From Alphaproteobacteria bacterium (GTDB taxonomy: Bacteria > Pseudomonadota > Alphaproteobacteria > Sphingomonadales > Kordiimonadaceae): a DNA stretch of 64,000 nucleotides. The stretch spans positions 17,169 through 81,168 of the forward strand of contig JAJFIU010000136.1 in NCBI GenBank assembly GCA_021774695.1, in the 5' to 3' direction. A program made the position numbers and the translations under genes. A model generated the notes under the pieces. It ran no database searches. It saw only the letters and a list, made by a program, of their open reading frames with translations, and was not told the origin of the DNA. Of this stretch, positions 9,351-19,414 are shown one piece after another; within the stretch, counting starts at the first letter, position 1, and each line of letters begins with the position of its first letter.

Positions 9351-9851
9351 ATGGCCGTAATTTCCACACCCAAGTTAGCGACCGCAGACGTATGCGACGC
9401 CGAAGGTGAAGGTGTGGCTGTCATGCCGCTTGCTTTTATTGATTACGGCGGCCGTCGGGATTTTGCCGGCCCGGCCGTCACCATCAAAACACTTGATGAC
9501 AATTCTCAGTTAAAAAAAATTGTTGGTACACCGGGCGAAGGCCGTGTGATCGTAGTTGACGGCGCTGGCAGCATGCGTAGCGCGCTTCTCGGCGGCAATT
9601 TGGCGGCCGACGCTTGCAAAAACGGTTGGGCTGGTATTGTGATCAATGGTTGTGTGCGCGACCTGCACGAGATTTGCCGCGAAGATATTGGGATCAAGGC
9701 GCTAGGGAGTTGCCCGCGCAAAAGTGTTAAGGCAAACCGCAGCGAAGTGGATGTTGACCTGGCAATTGGCGGCATTTTGGTCCGGTCCGGTTATTGGATC
9801 ATTGCTGATAGTGACGGCGTAGTGATTTCCAAAGAACTTCCGAGCCTATAG
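9351..9851 (+). CDS. rraA: RraA-like protein, RNase E regulator / aldolase fold
   Basis: 166 residues of the RraA family, whose members either inhibit RNase E or act as 4-hydroxy-4-methyl-2-oxoglutarate / oxaloacetate aldolases. Visible: TADVCDAEGEGVAVMP at the N-terminus, RVIVVDGAGSMRSALLGGNLA, the signature NGWAGIVINGCVRDLHEI containing the conserved R-D pair, and a C-terminal IADSDGVV. Length is typical. ATG 9351 is chosen (CGAGAG upstream) over the preceding TTG. Which of the two activities applies cannot be told from sequence. Confidence 0.88.
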   Translation: MAVISTPKLATADVCDAEGEGVAVMPLAFIDYGGRRDFAGPAVTIKTLDDNSQLKKIVGTPGEGRVIVVDGAGSMRSALLGGNLAADACKNGWAGIVINGCVRDLHEICREDIGIKALGSCPRKSVKANRSEVDVDLAIGGILVRSGYWIIADSDGVVISKELPSL

Positions 9852-9899
9852 TTAACGCCGCCTATCACTGAAATCCCGCGACAGCACTATAGTTCGTTG

Positions 9900-10826
9900 C
9901 TAGCTTTGTTCTTGTGAAGTTCGAAGCAAAATGCTGACTGCTACCGCACGTGGGCTCGCACCGAATTTTTTCTTAAATTGACGCCGGAATGTTGCTTCTG
10001 AGGCAAACCCCAGTTCGTGTGCCAGACTCGTGACTGTGGTTCCACATAAGCCAGATTCGGCGAGGCGCTTGTGAGCAAGTTGTAGGCGTAGGTTTTGGAT
10101 ATAGTTCAATACGCCGCCAAACGTTTCAGTTAGCCTATATAGTTTGGCCCGCGAAACGCCGAGGTCCTGCGCGATTTTTGCGGGTGTCAGACCAGCGTCG
10201 AGAAGATTGGCGGTTGCGTAGGTCTGAAATTTTTGTGCGACAGATGCCTTCGTGTTTTCCGTTGTCGGAGAGGGCGGGGTTTCAATCGCACAGGCGGCTG
10301 TGATCAACTCGAAAAGTGATCGACCGAAATGTCGGGCTGTAGTGTCATCAATTTGGTGGACATATTTTGTTATGGTTTTCAGGTGACTATTGATCATCTG
10401 CGTTGAAACGCTGTTTCGGTCAAGCAATGTGGCCGTTTGCGGAAATGATTCGGTTATGGGTTGCCCACCTGGACAAAGGGGCATCAGGATGCCATGGGCT
10501 TCAAGCGAATGACTGGTTATTTCCTCGTCGGCAGACACGGGCACCATCAAAATATCGTTGCACGCTGCTTTGGTTCGATAACGGCAAGACGTCAGCGATA
10601 CATTGCCTGTTATTGGTGCAAGAAAAATCAAATAGGGCCCGGTTGCATTGGCTGGCAAGATTGTATCCAGGGGAAAATCATGCCCACCGTCAGCCAGGTG
10701 AAACAGGACCAGGTCGCCCAATGTACGAATATATTCAAACGGTTTTTCAGGGCTGACGAAGTGCTTAAAAACTCCGCTTTTACAATAGCTTGAACCAGAA
10801 TGTGCTGTAGCCTCGACATTGAACAT
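9900..10826 (-). CDS. AraC family transcriptional regulator
   Basis: 308 residues: N-terminal AraC-binding-like domain and C-terminal double helix-turn-helix (about residues 210-300), with LTPAKIAQDLGVSRAKLYRLTE as first HTH and TVTSLAHELGFASEATFRRQFKKKFGASPR as the classic second half. The frame opens at TTG 10871, but ATG 10826 has GAGGGG about 8 bases upstream and gives a normal N-terminus, so it is preferred. The target is unknown; the neighbour upstream is the flagellin gene on the same strand, followed by a short gap. Confidence 0.88.
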   Translation of the reverse strand: MFNVEATAHSGSSYCKSGVFKHFVSPEKPFEYIRTLGDLVLFHLADGGHDFPLDTILPANATGPYLIFLAPITGNVSLTSCRYRTKAACNDILMVPVSADEEITSHSLEAHGILMPLCPGGQPITESFPQTATLLDRNSVSTQMINSHLKTITKYVHQIDDTTARHFGRSLFELITAACAIETPPSPTTENTKASVAQKFQTYATANLLDAGLTPAKIAQDLGVSRAKLYRLTETFGGVLNYIQNLRLQLAHKRLAESGLCGTTVTSLAHELGFASEATFRRQFKKKFGASPRAVAVSILLRTSQEQS

Positions 10827-10951
10827 TCGCTTGACCCCTCGAAAAGCGCTACCCTTGATGGATAGTTTCAAGGGAAAACAGCAATTTTAGTGCCAAATGG
10901 TATATACTGATCAGTCAAGCTGAGCGCCGAAGACGGCCACAGTGAAATCGC

Positions 10952-12085
10952 TTATCTAAACAATGAAAGTATCGTCTGCGGTGTCTGGTTGGCGATGGAA
11001 AGTGCCTGAAGACCAAGCTGCTGTTTAGTCTGGAACGCTTGCAGGTTGGCGCTTTCTCTTGCCAAATCAGCGTCGACAAGGTTGCCAATGCCGATATTAA
11101 GTCCGTCTGAAAGCTTGGCCGAGAACTGTTGCTGGATAGCCAGACGGTTCGACGTGGCACCAAGGTCAGAGAGGGTGCCATTGACGGTATCGATGGCGGC
11201 ATCGACGGCTGTAACCGCAGCGTCGGGGTCGCCGCCGCTTGAGCTGGTTGCACTCGAAGTAAATTGGGCGCTTCCGCCAGAGCCTTCAACATAAAGTGAG
11301 CCGGAGCTAAGATATAGGAATTGGCCACTGCTGGCCAATATGCCAGGTGTGGCGCCAAAATCTGAAATTATGCCAAGCCCGACAGTGTTGATTTCAGCGA
11401 GCAGCGTGAAGTCACCCGTGGCATTATTGTAATTTCCGCCAGTGTATATGCTATTGAAATTGGTCTCGACATAATTATTGAGCGCATTCAGCGTGTCTCC
11501 GCTGCTCCAGGGGTTCCCGGACCCTGATGAAACAGCCGTATTTGGAACCGATGCGCCTCCGGCGAGCGAAGTGGTATCCAGCGAAAGCGAACTGGTTGTC
11601 ACGCTGGTGACGCTTGCGGTGATCGTGCTACTGCCAGTTGCGTCCGTAATCGCTGAAAGGCTATCTCCCGTCAGCAGGTTTTTGCCGTTAAAGACAGCGT
11701 TATTGGCGATCGAGTCCACTTGAGACAAAAGCTGCTGATAGTCGTTATTTAGGGCAGTCCTGCTATCGTCGTCCAAACCGTCATCTTTCGCGGCGACCGC
11801 TTTTTCGCGCATCTGGATTAGCAGGTCAGAGACAGCCTGGGCACCTGCGATGGCAACATCAACTTCGGAAGCTGCCCGATCCAGAGAACCATGCACGGCA
11901 CGTAGACCGGCTATGTCGCCACGCAGTTTTTGTGCGATAGCGAAGGCTGCAGCATTGTCTTTTGCAGAAGATACCTTAAGCCCCGTATTGATACGGTTCT
12001 GCGTGACATCAAGGCTTCTTGATGTCGCATTCAGGCTTTGAAGTGCTTTAAGAGCACCAGCATTGGTATTTACACTAAAAGACAT
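10952..12085 (-). CDS. Flagellin
   Basis: 377-residue filament subunit. The conserved N-terminal D0/D1 helices read SVNTNAGALKALQSLNATSR, then QNRINTGLKVSSAKDNAAAFAIAQKLRGD. The C-terminus ends LQALSIANQTPQTILSLFR as expected for D0. The middle (about 150-290) is Ser/Thr/Gly-rich and variable, the surface-exposed part. A clear GAGGA lies 8 bases before the ATG. Stand-alone gene; no other flagellar genes are in the window, so assembly genes must lie elsewhere. I found no convincing sigma-28 or sigma-54 promoter by eye. Confidence 0.93.
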   Translation of the reverse strand: MSFSVNTNAGALKALQSLNATSRSLDVTQNRINTGLKVSSAKDNAAAFAIAQKLRGDIAGLRAVHGSLDRAASEVDVAIAGAQAVSDLLIQMREKAVAAKDDGLDDDSRTALNNDYQQLLSQVDSIANNAVFNGKNLLTGDSLSAITDATGSSTITASVTSVTTSSLSLDTTSLAGGASVPNTAVSSGSGNPWSSGDTLNALNNYVETNFNSIYTGGNYNNATGDFTLLAEINTVGLGIISDFGATPGILASSGQFLYLSSGSLYVEGSGGSAQFTSSATSSSGGDPDAAVTAVDAAIDTVNGTLSDLGATSNRLAIQQQFSAKLSDGLNIGIGNLVDADLARESANLQAFQTKQQLGLQALSIANQTPQTILSLFR

Positions 12086-12250
12086 CTTCTATGTCCTCAT
12101 TGCTTTGATTCGCACCTAATTCGAGGCGCTACTCATCCTTTTGATAAGCAATGGCAACAATAGCGCGTTGAGGATAGTTGAGTCTGCGCAATCCGTCTCA
12201 AATTTCGATCATCCAGTTGCATTATTGGCAGGATTATCGGTAATAAACGG

Positions 12251-12859
12251 TCACTGCTCCAATAAAAACAAAGCCTGATCAGCGAACCAATTGGCACGCT
12301 TCAGTCCCATTTTAAGGCGTTTTCCGTTTTTTTGGTGTGGTACAAACTCGAGCAGTTCAATGTTTTCTTCCACAATCAGGTCGTGGAGATCAAGGATTGT
12401 GCAAAAATGAATATTTTCGGTGTTGTACCAGGTTCTATGAAGCGCTTTTGTCACCGGCATCCGACCACCACCAAACAGGCTTAACCGCACATGCCACTGG
12501 CCAAAGTTGGGGATGGTAACGATGGCTTTTCTACCGATGCGCAATAGTTCCAGCAACACTGTTTTGGGCTGGTGAACAGCTTGTAATGTGCGCGATAATA
12601 TTACCGTGTCAAAACTTTGATCCGGATATTCAGCAAGATCATTGTCGGCATCGCCCTGAATAACCGATAGGCCGCGCGCAACACATTTGTTCACACCGGT
12701 TTGGCTAATCTCGATACCGCGTCCGTCAACTTGTTTGGTGTTTACCAGAAAATCGAGCAGTTCGCCGTCAGCACAGCCGATGTCCAGAACCCGAGCGCCA
12801 GGTTCAATAAGATCTGCAATCAATTGTAGGTCAGGGCGAATGGGCGGCGCGCTTGTCAT
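12251..12859 (-). CDS. metW: MetW methionine biosynthesis protein
   Basis: 202-residue SAM-dependent-methyltransferase-like protein that partners MetX in proteobacterial methionine synthesis. Motif I reads [16 protein letters not shown], followed by [27 protein letters not shown] and [13 protein letters not shown], then the MetW-typical [21 protein letters not shown] and [14 protein letters not shown]. Its start overlaps the metX stop by 4 bases (ATGA), consistent with translational coupling and joint function in activating homoserine acetylation. Confidence 0.95.
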   Translation of the reverse strand: MTSAPPIRPDLQLIADLIEPGARVLDIGCADGELLDFLVNTKQVDGRGIEISQTGVNKCVARGLSVIQGDADNDLAEYPDQSFDTVILSRTLQAVHQPKTVLLELLRIGRKAIVTIPNFGQWHVRLSLFGGGRMPVTKALHRTWYNTENIHFCTILDLHDLIVEENIELLEFVPHQKNGKRLKMGLKRANWFADQALFLLEQ

Positions 12860-14022
12860 TGTTGTTCCCCGATACTGCCAGTACTGCCGTGCTTCGGCGC
12901 ATAAGTTCGTTCGGCGCTGGCCAGAAAGCCTTCTAGCATCATGTCCATTTCTGGGTTTTCCAACAAAAACGAATCGTGGCCGTTAGCGGTTTCAATCTCG
13001 GCAAAGCTGACCGGCACACCCGCGGCATTGAGCGCGTGGACAATGCGTTTGTTTTCAACGGTTGGATACAACCAGTCAGAAGTAAAGCTGATAACACAGC
13101 AGCGGACAGCGCGGGCACCGATAAAGGCATCGGCCAACCGCCCGCCAAACCGGCTTGGAATATCCAGATAGTCCATGGCGCGGGTGATATAGAGATAACT
13201 ATTAGCATCAAACCGGTCGACAAACGTAGACCCCTGATGGCGAAGATAGCTCTCCACCTGAAAGTCAGCGTCAAAACCAAAAGTAACCTCTTCGCGTTCC
13301 TGCAAGTTACGGCCGAATTTCTGTGTCAGGGCGTCCTCGGATAAATAGGTAATATGCGCGGTCATACGAGCAACAGACAGGCCTTTATCGGGCGGTGTAT
13401 TGCTGCTGTAGTAGCGGCCCTGGTTCCAGTTTGGGTCCGCCATAACGGCTTGCCGGCCAACTTCGTGAAAGGCGATATTTTGCGCTGTATGGCGCGCTGC
13501 AGATGCCAGCACCGCCGCGCTGTGGATGCGCTCCGGAAAGGTGGTCAACCATTCCAGAACCTGCATGCCGCCCATGGATCCGCCTATCACCATCAGTAAT
13601 TTATCGATATTCAGCACGTCCAACAGTGCCGCTTGCACCCTTACCATGTCGCGAATAGTGATAACTGGAAAATCGATGCCCCACGGCTCGTCGGTTGCCG
13701 GGTTGATCGATGAAGGGCCGGTGGTTCCCATGCAGCTGCCAAGAACATTGGAGCAGATAACAAAATACTTGTCGGTGTCGATAAGCCTGCCCGGCCCAAT
13801 GATGCGTTCCCACCAACCGGGTTTTCCGGTTACAGGGTGCGGCCCGGCGGCATATTGGTCGCCGGTTAGGGCATGACATATAAGGACAGCGTTTCCGCCG
13901 TCCTCGGCAAGTGACCCGTATGCCTCATACGCAACGGTTATAGCCGATAGCGCCGCACCGCCGTCCAGTTGCAAGGGAGCGTCTTCAAATAAAGTGAGGC
14001 TATTGGTCTCGCTTGTAGTCAC
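12856..14022 (-). CDS. metX: Homoserine O-acetyltransferase MetX
   Basis: Transfers an acyl group from acyl-CoA to homoserine, first dedicated step of methionine synthesis. The alpha/beta-hydrolase fold shows the oxyanion region [13 protein letters not shown], nucleophile elbow GGSMGG, acid in SFTSDWLYP and catalytic His in NGHDSFL. Start placed at GTG 14022, with AGGAG 6 bases upstream, giving 388 residues; the open frame reaches 14088 but those 22 extra residues have no support. Overlaps metW. I looked for a SAM-II type riboswitch upstream and did not see one. Confidence 0.94.
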   Translation of the reverse strand: MTTSETNSLTLFEDAPLQLDGGAALSAITVAYEAYGSLAEDGGNAVLICHALTGDQYAAGPHPVTGKPGWWERIIGPGRLIDTDKYFVICSNVLGSCMGTTGPSSINPATDEPWGIDFPVITIRDMVRVQAALLDVLNIDKLLMVIGGSMGGMQVLEWLTTFPERIHSAAVLASAARHTAQNIAFHEVGRQAVMADPNWNQGRYYSSNTPPDKGLSVARMTAHITYLSEDALTQKFGRNLQEREEVTFGFDADFQVESYLRHQGSTFVDRFDANSYLYITRAMDYLDIPSRFGGRLADAFIGARAVRCCVISFTSDWLYPTVENKRIVHALNAAGVPVSFAEIETANGHDSFLLENPEMDMMLEGFLASAERTYAPKHGSTGSIGEQQ

Positions 14023-14215
14023 CGTTTGCTCCTGTTCAGTTTCGGGCGACAGCAAAGCCTTATGGTCGGCACTTGTCAACAGGTACAAACTTTCCTTTGC
14101 CTTTAGTGATATTGCGGTCTAACTGTAGTCGGGTTTTTGATACAGGTTTCGGGCTGTATGCCGCCGCCTTGTTAGGTTGCGGCGCGGGTTACCCGTAGTT
14201 TCCATGGAGATTGAG

Positions 14216-15310
14216 ATGGCGGCACCAAAAGCACACGATTGGATTGCGGGCATGGCAGCTTACGTGCCGGGCAAAGCCAAAGTTGACGGTATTGCCCATC
14301 CGGTGAAACTGTCATCCAACGAGTGCGCCTACGGCCCTAGTCCTGCTGCTATTGAAGCTTTCGCTCAGTCAGCCGAGCAGGTGTTACGCTATCCTGAAGC
14401 AGATTCTGCGGCGTTGCGCGCAGCAATTGCGGGCGTGCACGGCCTGGACGGTGACCGTATCATCTGCGGTGCGGGATCCGACGATATATTGACGTTGTTG
14501 ATCCATTCATACGCCGGGCCGGGCGATGAAGTGATTTATTCTCAAGTCGGCTTCATGGTGTATCCGGTGCAAACCAAAGCAGTGGGCGCAACCGGCATTG
14601 CCGTGCCCAACAAAAATTGGGCCGCGGACGTGGACGGCATTCTGGCGGCTGTCACCAGCGACACCAAACTGGTCTTCATAGATAACCCCAACAATCCCAC
14701 CGGTGCCTATTTGCCGTGGCGTGAGATTGAGCGCCTGTACGCTGGCTTGCCCGAGAACGTAATACTGGTGCTGGACGCAGCCTACGCCGAGTGCGTAACC
14801 GCCGCGGACTACAATGCTGGTGCAGAGCTGGTTGAGCGCGCTGAAAATGTGATCATGACCCGGACATTCTCGAAAATGTATGCGCTGGCCGGACTGCGCG
14901 TTGGCTGGGCTTACGGCCCGCCTGCCATCATCGATGTTTTGAACCGGGTGCGGATGCCGTTTAATGTATGCCTACCCGGGCAGCCAGCCGCCATTGCTGC
15001 AGTTGAAGACACTGAGCATCTGGCTCGTTCGGTCGAGTTTAACCAAGAATGGCGCGATGCGCTTATTGCAGGGCTTGATGCCATGGGTCTGGACGCGGTT
15101 AATAGCCAAACAAATTTTGTTCTGGTGGGTTTCCCTAAGGACACAGCGCACAGCGCGAAAGCCGCCAATGAATTTTTAATGAGGAACGGCTATATTGTGC
15201 GCGCGCTGCCGTCACTGCCGAACCATTTGAGAATTTCGGTTGGAAAGGCTGAGCAAAATCAGGCAATTTTGAGCCTGATAGCAGAATTTATGAACGGATC
15301 ACCCGAATGA
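14216..15310 (+). CDS. hisC: Histidinol-phosphate / aromatic aminotransferase
   Basis: PLP aminotransferase of the HisC branch, 364 residues. Motifs: LSSNECAYGPSP, GAGSDDILTLLI, FIDNPNNPTGAYLP, the PLP-lysine stretch TFSKMYALAGLRVGW and C-terminal PNHLRISVG. Its stop overlaps the start of tyrC by 4 bases; in alphaproteobacteria such hisC-tyrC pairs often act on phenylpyruvate, hydroxyphenylpyruvate or prephenate, so an aromatic role is as likely as histidine synthesis. Start: ATG 14216 has GGAG 6 bases upstream and is preferred over ATG 14204 and the longer frame. Confidence 0.92.
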   Translation: MAAPKAHDWIAGMAAYVPGKAKVDGIAHPVKLSSNECAYGPSPAAIEAFAQSAEQVLRYPEADSAALRAAIAGVHGLDGDRIICGAGSDDILTLLIHSYAGPGDEVIYSQVGFMVYPVQTKAVGATGIAVPNKNWAADVDGILAAVTSDTKLVFIDNPNNPTGAYLPWREIERLYAGLPENVILVLDAAYAECVTAADYNAGAELVERAENVIMTRTFSKMYALAGLRVGWAYGPPAIIDVLNRVRMPFNVCLPGQPAAIAAVEDTEHLARSVEFNQEWRDALIAGLDAMGLDAVNSQTNFVLVGFPKDTAHSAKAANEFLMRNGYIVRALPSLPNHLRISVGKAEQNQAILSLIAEFMNGSPE

Positions 15311-16233
15311 CGGACGCAGATGTCATGGTCAATAAAGTAGCGATCATCGGTTGCGGCCTTATCGGATCTTCGGTTGCGCGGGCGGTAAGGCATGCGGGTG
15401 CTGCTGCGGAAATTTCCATAGCCGACAGTGACGTAGGCAATCTTGATAAAGCCCGAGAGCTCTCGCTTGCTGATAGCTATCATTCCACGGCGCTTGATGC
15501 CGTGAGCAATGCTGGTCTGGTTATTCTAGCGGTGCCTGTTGGCGCAATGGCTTCAGTTGCTACGGTAATCTCAGGCGGCCTCAAGGCTGGGGCAATATTA
15601 AGCGATGTGGGTTCGGTAAAAAACAGTGTGCTCAAATCGGTTGGGCCGCTGGTGCCTGCAGGGGTTCATTTCATTCCCGGCCATCCGGTAGCGGGTACCG
15701 AGCAATCTGGCCCCGAGGCAGGCTTTGCCAGCTTGTTCGATGGCAGGTGGTGTATCTTAACACCGCCAGACGATGCTGATTCTGCCGCCGTAGAAGCACT
15801 GTCTGCCTTCTGGACCAAATTGGGCAGCAAAGTTGATATCATGACCGCCGACCATCATGATTTGGTGTTGGCCATTACGTCCCATGTGCCGCATTTGATC
15901 GCTTACAATATCGTCGGCACAGCCAATGATCTGGAGACCGTTACCCGCTCGGAAGTGATCAAATATTCAGCTGGTGGTTTTCGCGATTTTACCCGTATTG
16001 CCGCTTCGGACCCAACCATGTGGCGCGACGTGTTTCTCAATAACAAAGAGGCGGTTCTGGAAATGCTGGGCCGGTTCAGCGAAGATCTGACGGCACTACA
16101 GCGGGCTATTCGCTGGGGTGACGGTGATGCCCTGTTTGACCTGTTTAGCCATACGCGCGAAATTCGCAAACGCATCATTGACGCGGGTCAGGACGACGAA
16201 GCTGCAGACTTTGGGCGGCCGCATAAACCCTAG
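15307..16233 (+). CDS. tyrC: Prephenate/arogenate dehydrogenase
   Basis: NAD(P)-dependent oxidative decarboxylase of tyrosine synthesis, 308 residues. Rossmann motif VAIIGCGLIGSSVARA at residues 10-25, then SDVGSVKNSVLKSV, the conserved FIPGHPVAGTEQSGPEAGF, TADHHDLVLAITSHVPHLIAY with the catalytic His region, and GGFRDFTRIAASDPTMWRD. No chorismate-mutase domain, so it is the monofunctional cyclohexadienyl type. ATGA overlap with hisC gives a two-gene aromatic operon. Confidence 0.94.
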   Translation: MTDADVMVNKVAIIGCGLIGSSVARAVRHAGAAAEISIADSDVGNLDKARELSLADSYHSTALDAVSNAGLVILAVPVGAMASVATVISGGLKAGAILSDVGSVKNSVLKSVGPLVPAGVHFIPGHPVAGTEQSGPEAGFASLFDGRWCILTPPDDADSAAVEALSAFWTKLGSKVDIMTADHHDLVLAITSHVPHLIAYNIVGTANDLETVTRSEVIKYSAGGFRDFTRIAASDPTMWRDVFLNNKEAVLEMLGRFSEDLTALQRAIRWGDGDALFDLFSHTREIRKRIIDAGQDDEAADFGRPHKP

Positions 16234-16239
16234 CCTACG

Positions 16240-17175
16240 TCAGGGTTTCACAACAGTGGGCAGCGAAAAAACCACCTGATCACCCAGTATCGCTGAACCA
16301 TTCTGCAACATGAGGGCGGCACCGCCAACGGGTGGGTTACCAACGGGCATGCTCAATTCAGCCATGGATTTTCTGAAAACAGACCAGTCGGAGACCGTAA
16401 GTGCAGCGCTTCCCAGTGGCTTGAAGTTTTCGTCCAGCGTCAGGTCACCGTTTGCTGTTACAGTTGCTCCGTCGGTTGTCCAAGACATGGTGTCCAACTC
16501 AACTAAACCACCATTGTCCCGCCAGTTTCCCAGTTGGTTCACCGACCAATCCCGGATGCCCGGCCCGCTCACGCCGCCTGCTATATCAAGCGAGCTGTCC
16601 CCGCGCTGGGCAAAAAACTTAAATTCCAGCGTACGCTTTTCATAAAGTCCGCCAGCACCGTCAGCGTCGCCGTTGTCTTTGCCGAGCAACAGGCTCCATG
16701 CGTCTAGCGGCGGCACACCTTTCGGTGCGTGCAGTGTCATATCATCGGCGCCGTTCGAATCTATTTTGATGACCAGCCGGTCCCCGGTGTGTACGCGGTA
16801 GCTGGCTTGAATAAAATCTTCGTCAAAAGCGATAATGCCGCGCCCCAAACCCGCAGATACAGTACTAGCCTGCGCGATCCAGTGGTCAGGGGTCCAAAGA
16901 TGTGAAATCAGAACAAGTTTTTCAGCCTCAAAGTCCAGCCCGCGCTGGCGGGTGCGCACGCGTAGCCCGTCAATCTCCAAAATCAGTCGGTAGGGAAAAC
17001 CAGACAAGGTGGTTTTGCCGTGGGATACATCTAGTCCCCGGTCCAGCCAGCTAGATGCCGTCGTCGTCACAGCTTTTTGCATGCGAAAACCAACGGTGTA
17101 CCAAATCGCTGTGTAGCCAAGGCCGAGCAGGACCAGTGTCGTTATCACTGCTCTCAGCTTAAATACTCCAGACAT
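16240..17175 (-). CDS. DUF2125 family membrane-anchored protein
   Basis: 311 residues: an N-terminal transmembrane helix (about 8-28) followed by a large, mostly beta periplasmic part. TLSGFPYRLILEIDGLRV near residue 55 is the recognisable DUF2125 stretch. Function unknown. In alphaproteobacteria this family often sits beside tyrC, as here, convergent with it and separated by only 6 bases. Confidence 0.82.
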   Translation of the reverse strand: MSGVFKLRAVITTLVLLGLGYTAIWYTVGFRMQKAVTTTASSWLDRGLDVSHGKTTLSGFPYRLILEIDGLRVRTRQRGLDFEAEKLVLISHLWTPDHWIAQASTVSAGLGRGIIAFDEDFIQASYRVHTGDRLVIKIDSNGADDMTLHAPKGVPPLDAWSLLLGKDNGDADGAGGLYEKRTLEFKFFAQRGDSSLDIAGGVSGPGIRDWSVNQLGNWRDNGGLVELDTMSWTTDGATVTANGDLTLDENFKPLGSAALTVSDWSVFRKSMAELSMPVGNPPVGGAALMLQNGSAILGDQVVFSLPTVVKP

Positions 17176-17213
17176 AGGTTTTCCCTCGGCGTTAAAAATC
17201 GATACAAAATGCG

Positions 17214-17780
17214 TTATGCAGTTAGGGCGTTACCGGCAAAAGTAACGATAAATTTGGTATATTCTATGGCAACCGCCTGCAGTGATATGTCGGCCGCTAC
17301 GGGGTAGGGGATTATTTTGCAGTCTGGCAGCGCGTCCTGCAATAATAACAAGCTGCGGCGCATATGGTAATCGGCGGTAACCAAATAAATAGACTTATAG
17401 CCATGTGTTCTTGCCCAGTTGGCTGACTTTTCAGCGTTATCAATAGTGTCCACCGATGCCCGGTCCAGGTCTACACAACAATCAAATAGATATTCTGGCG
17501 CTTTGGTAACCTGTAGCAGGTCTTTGTTGGCAACCGAAGGATGAACGCCGGACACCAAAAGCCGCGCCCCTTTTTTTTCTGCGAGTAGTTGCAAGCCAGC
17601 TTGCAGTCGGCCTTTCCCGCCTGTCAAAACGATGATGCCGTCGGCTGTCGCGCCCTGTTTTGAACTGTCCAATTTCGGTAGGGAGGAGGCGAAAATTGCA
17701 AGACCAATAGCCCAGGCCGCGATCGATAGTATCGCCGTGTTGACGATCAGTTTAGTCAGCAATTTCCCCTTTAGCTGCAT
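17214..17780 (-). CDS. YdcF family (DUF218) membrane protein
   Basis: 188 residues. N-terminal transmembrane helix (about 10-32), then a DUF218/YdcF domain: DGIIVLTGGKGRLQAGLQLL, ARLLVSGVHP, DRASVDTIDNAEKSANWA and KSIYLVTADYHMRRSLLLL, with the conserved Asp, Glu and His. Homologues include SanA and ElyC, linked to envelope integrity. Follows ftsX by 7 bases on the same strand, so it may be co-transcribed with ftsEX. Confidence 0.87.
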   Translation of the reverse strand: MQLKGKLLTKLIVNTAILSIAAWAIGLAIFASSLPKLDSSKQGATADGIIVLTGGKGRLQAGLQLLAEKKGARLLVSGVHPSVANKDLLQVTKAPEYLFDCCVDLDRASVDTIDNAEKSANWARTHGYKSIYLVTADYHMRRSLLLLQDALPDCKIIPYPVAADISLQAVAIEYTKFIVTFAGNALTA

Positions 17781-17787
17781 GGATTTC

Positions 17788-18666
17788 CTACATCATGTCA
17801 CGCAGTGCACTGCGCACCGTCAGACGTGCGGTCGACATGGTCAATATAGCAGCAAACAGGGGCAGAGACAAAAGCCATAAACTGACGCTGCTTTCCGGCG
17901 CAAGCGAAGAGACCAGCCCTTCTCCCAAATCCGATGCCATCGACGAGACAGTCCATAGGGTAATCACTGCAAAGCCGATGCCGAAAATGCCGCCTTTTAT
18001 GCCGTGGGCTAGGTAGCGCAGGTCAAACGCGCGGCAAATGACACTGTCCTCTGCCCCCATCAAATGCATGATAGCGATGGGCTCTGCGTGGGTTGCCAGC
18101 CCAGCGCGGCAACCAAAAATGACGATGGCAACCGTCGACAATATGACCATGGCGACAACGGCAGTTAGTACCAATTGAAGCACGGTTGCCAGTTCTAAAA
18201 TCTGGGCAAGCCAAGCCTGATGATCATCAAGGCGGGCTGCGGGTGCTGTTGCTTTCAATCGCTCATCTAGCGCTTGCATGTTGATCTGGGTGGAGCCGTC
18301 GAGGGCAACATCAATTAGATTAGGCAGCGGCAAACCGGCATCTATTGGCATATCACCCAGCCACGGAGATACCAGTGCCATCACGTCGGCGCTGGCAAGA
18401 AGTGTTGCATGCTCAACACCGGGCGTTGCCCGCAACAACGTTAGGGCTGCGTCGGTTTGGCGGCTTCGCTCATCGGCATCGGCGACAATAACCTGTACTG
18501 TGACGTTAGAGGCAAGATCGCGGCTCCAACGCTCTACCCCAGTGCCAATGGCCACGGCGCTGGCGACCGACAGCGCACACAGAAATAGCATGACGCCGAT
18601 CACCCACGGCAACAGGCCTTCGCGGTCCTTTGAATTAGGTAAAAATTGTAATGTACGACCCCACAT
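17788..18666 (-). CDS. ftsX: Cell division protein FtsX
   Basis: 292-residue inner-membrane partner of FtsE. Four hydrophobic spans: one near residues 22-45, then an extracytoplasmic domain (about 55-150, SNVTVQVIVADADE), then three clustered at about 160-185, 215-240 and 260-285. Together FtsEX couples ATP use to activation of septal wall hydrolases. Lies 3 bases after ftsE. Homology is weak outside the permease part, as usual for FtsX. Confidence 0.86.
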   Translation of the reverse strand: MWGRTLQFLPNSKDREGLLPWVIGVMLFLCALSVASAVAIGTGVERWSRDLASNVTVQVIVADADERSRQTDAALTLLRATPGVEHATLLASADVMALVSPWLGDMPIDAGLPLPNLIDVALDGSTQINMQALDERLKATAPAARLDDHQAWLAQILELATVLQLVLTAVVAMVILSTVAIVIFGCRAGLATHAEPIAIMHLMGAEDSVICRAFDLRYLAHGIKGGIFGIGFAVITLWTVSSMASDLGEGLVSSLAPESSVSLWLLSLPLFAAILTMSTARLTVRSALRDMM

Positions 18667-18669
18667 ATA

Positions 18670-19356
18670 TTATTGCCCCTCATCACTGTGATCGGGGGCG
18701 CGGGTGAGGCTCAACTTTCCTTTATCAAGGCTCAACACCGGGGCATTGATGGCGTTGACGAGCTCGGCATCATGCGTGGCGACAACCGTTGTGGTGCCGA
18801 TTTTGTTTAGTTCGACAAACAGGTGCATTAACCGCCGTGACATTTCGGGGTCCACGTTTCCAGTGGGCTCGTCCGCGACCAACAGGTCAGGTTTGTTGAT
18901 CACCGCGCGGGCAATGGCAACCCGCTGTTTTTCGCCGCCCGACAGCGTTGCAGGCTTGGCGTGCATGCGGTCCTCGAGGCCGACCCAGCTAAGCAATTCT
19001 TCCACATGGTCGGCGACTTGAATTTTTTTTGCGCCTTTGATGCGCAGTGGCAACGCGACATTTTCAAACGCGGTTAAGTGATCGAACAGTCGAAAGTCTT
19101 GAAACACCACGCCGATCCGCCGACGCATGCGCGGTAATTCGCTCCGGTGCAGGGTGGCCAAATCTTTGCCAAAAAAATTAACCAACCCACGGGATGGCCG
19201 GTGAGCCAAGTACAACAGTTTCAAAAGTGTTGTTTTGCCCGCACCTGAAGGGCCGGTTAGGAAATGAAAAGAGCCTTTTTCCAGTGAAAAAGATACATCC
19301 TGCAGTATTTCTGTGCCCATGCCATAGCGCATGCCTACATTTTCGAAAGTGATCAT
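18670..19356 (-). CDS. ftsE: Cell division ATPase FtsE
   Basis: 228-residue ABC ATPase. Walker [15 protein letters not shown]-loop [22 protein letters not shown], signature [14 protein letters not shown], Walker [17 protein letters not shown] and switch His in [10 protein letters not shown]. The opening [20 protein letters not shown] is FtsE-like. First gene of ftsE-ftsX(-ydcF), divergent from the zinc-ribbon gene. A 12-bp tandem repeat lies in its upstream leader. Confidence 0.94.
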   Translation of the reverse strand: MITFENVGMRYGMGTEILQDVSFSLEKGSFHFLTGPSGAGKTTLLKLLYLAHRPSRGLVNFFGKDLATLHRSELPRMRRRIGVVFQDFRLFDHLTAFENVALPLRIKGAKKIQVADHVEELLSWVGLEDRMHAKPATLSGGEKQRVAIARAVINKPDLLVADEPTGNVDPEMSRRLMHLFVELNKIGTTTVVATHDAELVNAINAPVLSLDKGKLSLTRAPDHSDEGQ

Positions 19357-19414
19357 ATATGTTGGCCTGACCTCGTTTTCAGCACCTTTGCACAGGCGAC
19401 ATAATAGGTCCAGA

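Noticed and set aside
12086..12250. Sigma-54 or sigma-28 promoter for flagellin
   Set aside because: No GG-N10-GC or TAAA-N15-GCCGATAA type match was convincing.
14023..14176. SAM-II or SAM/SAH riboswitch ahead of metX
   Set aside because: Common there in alphaproteobacteria, but I could not find the conserved loop sequences or pairing in this stretch.
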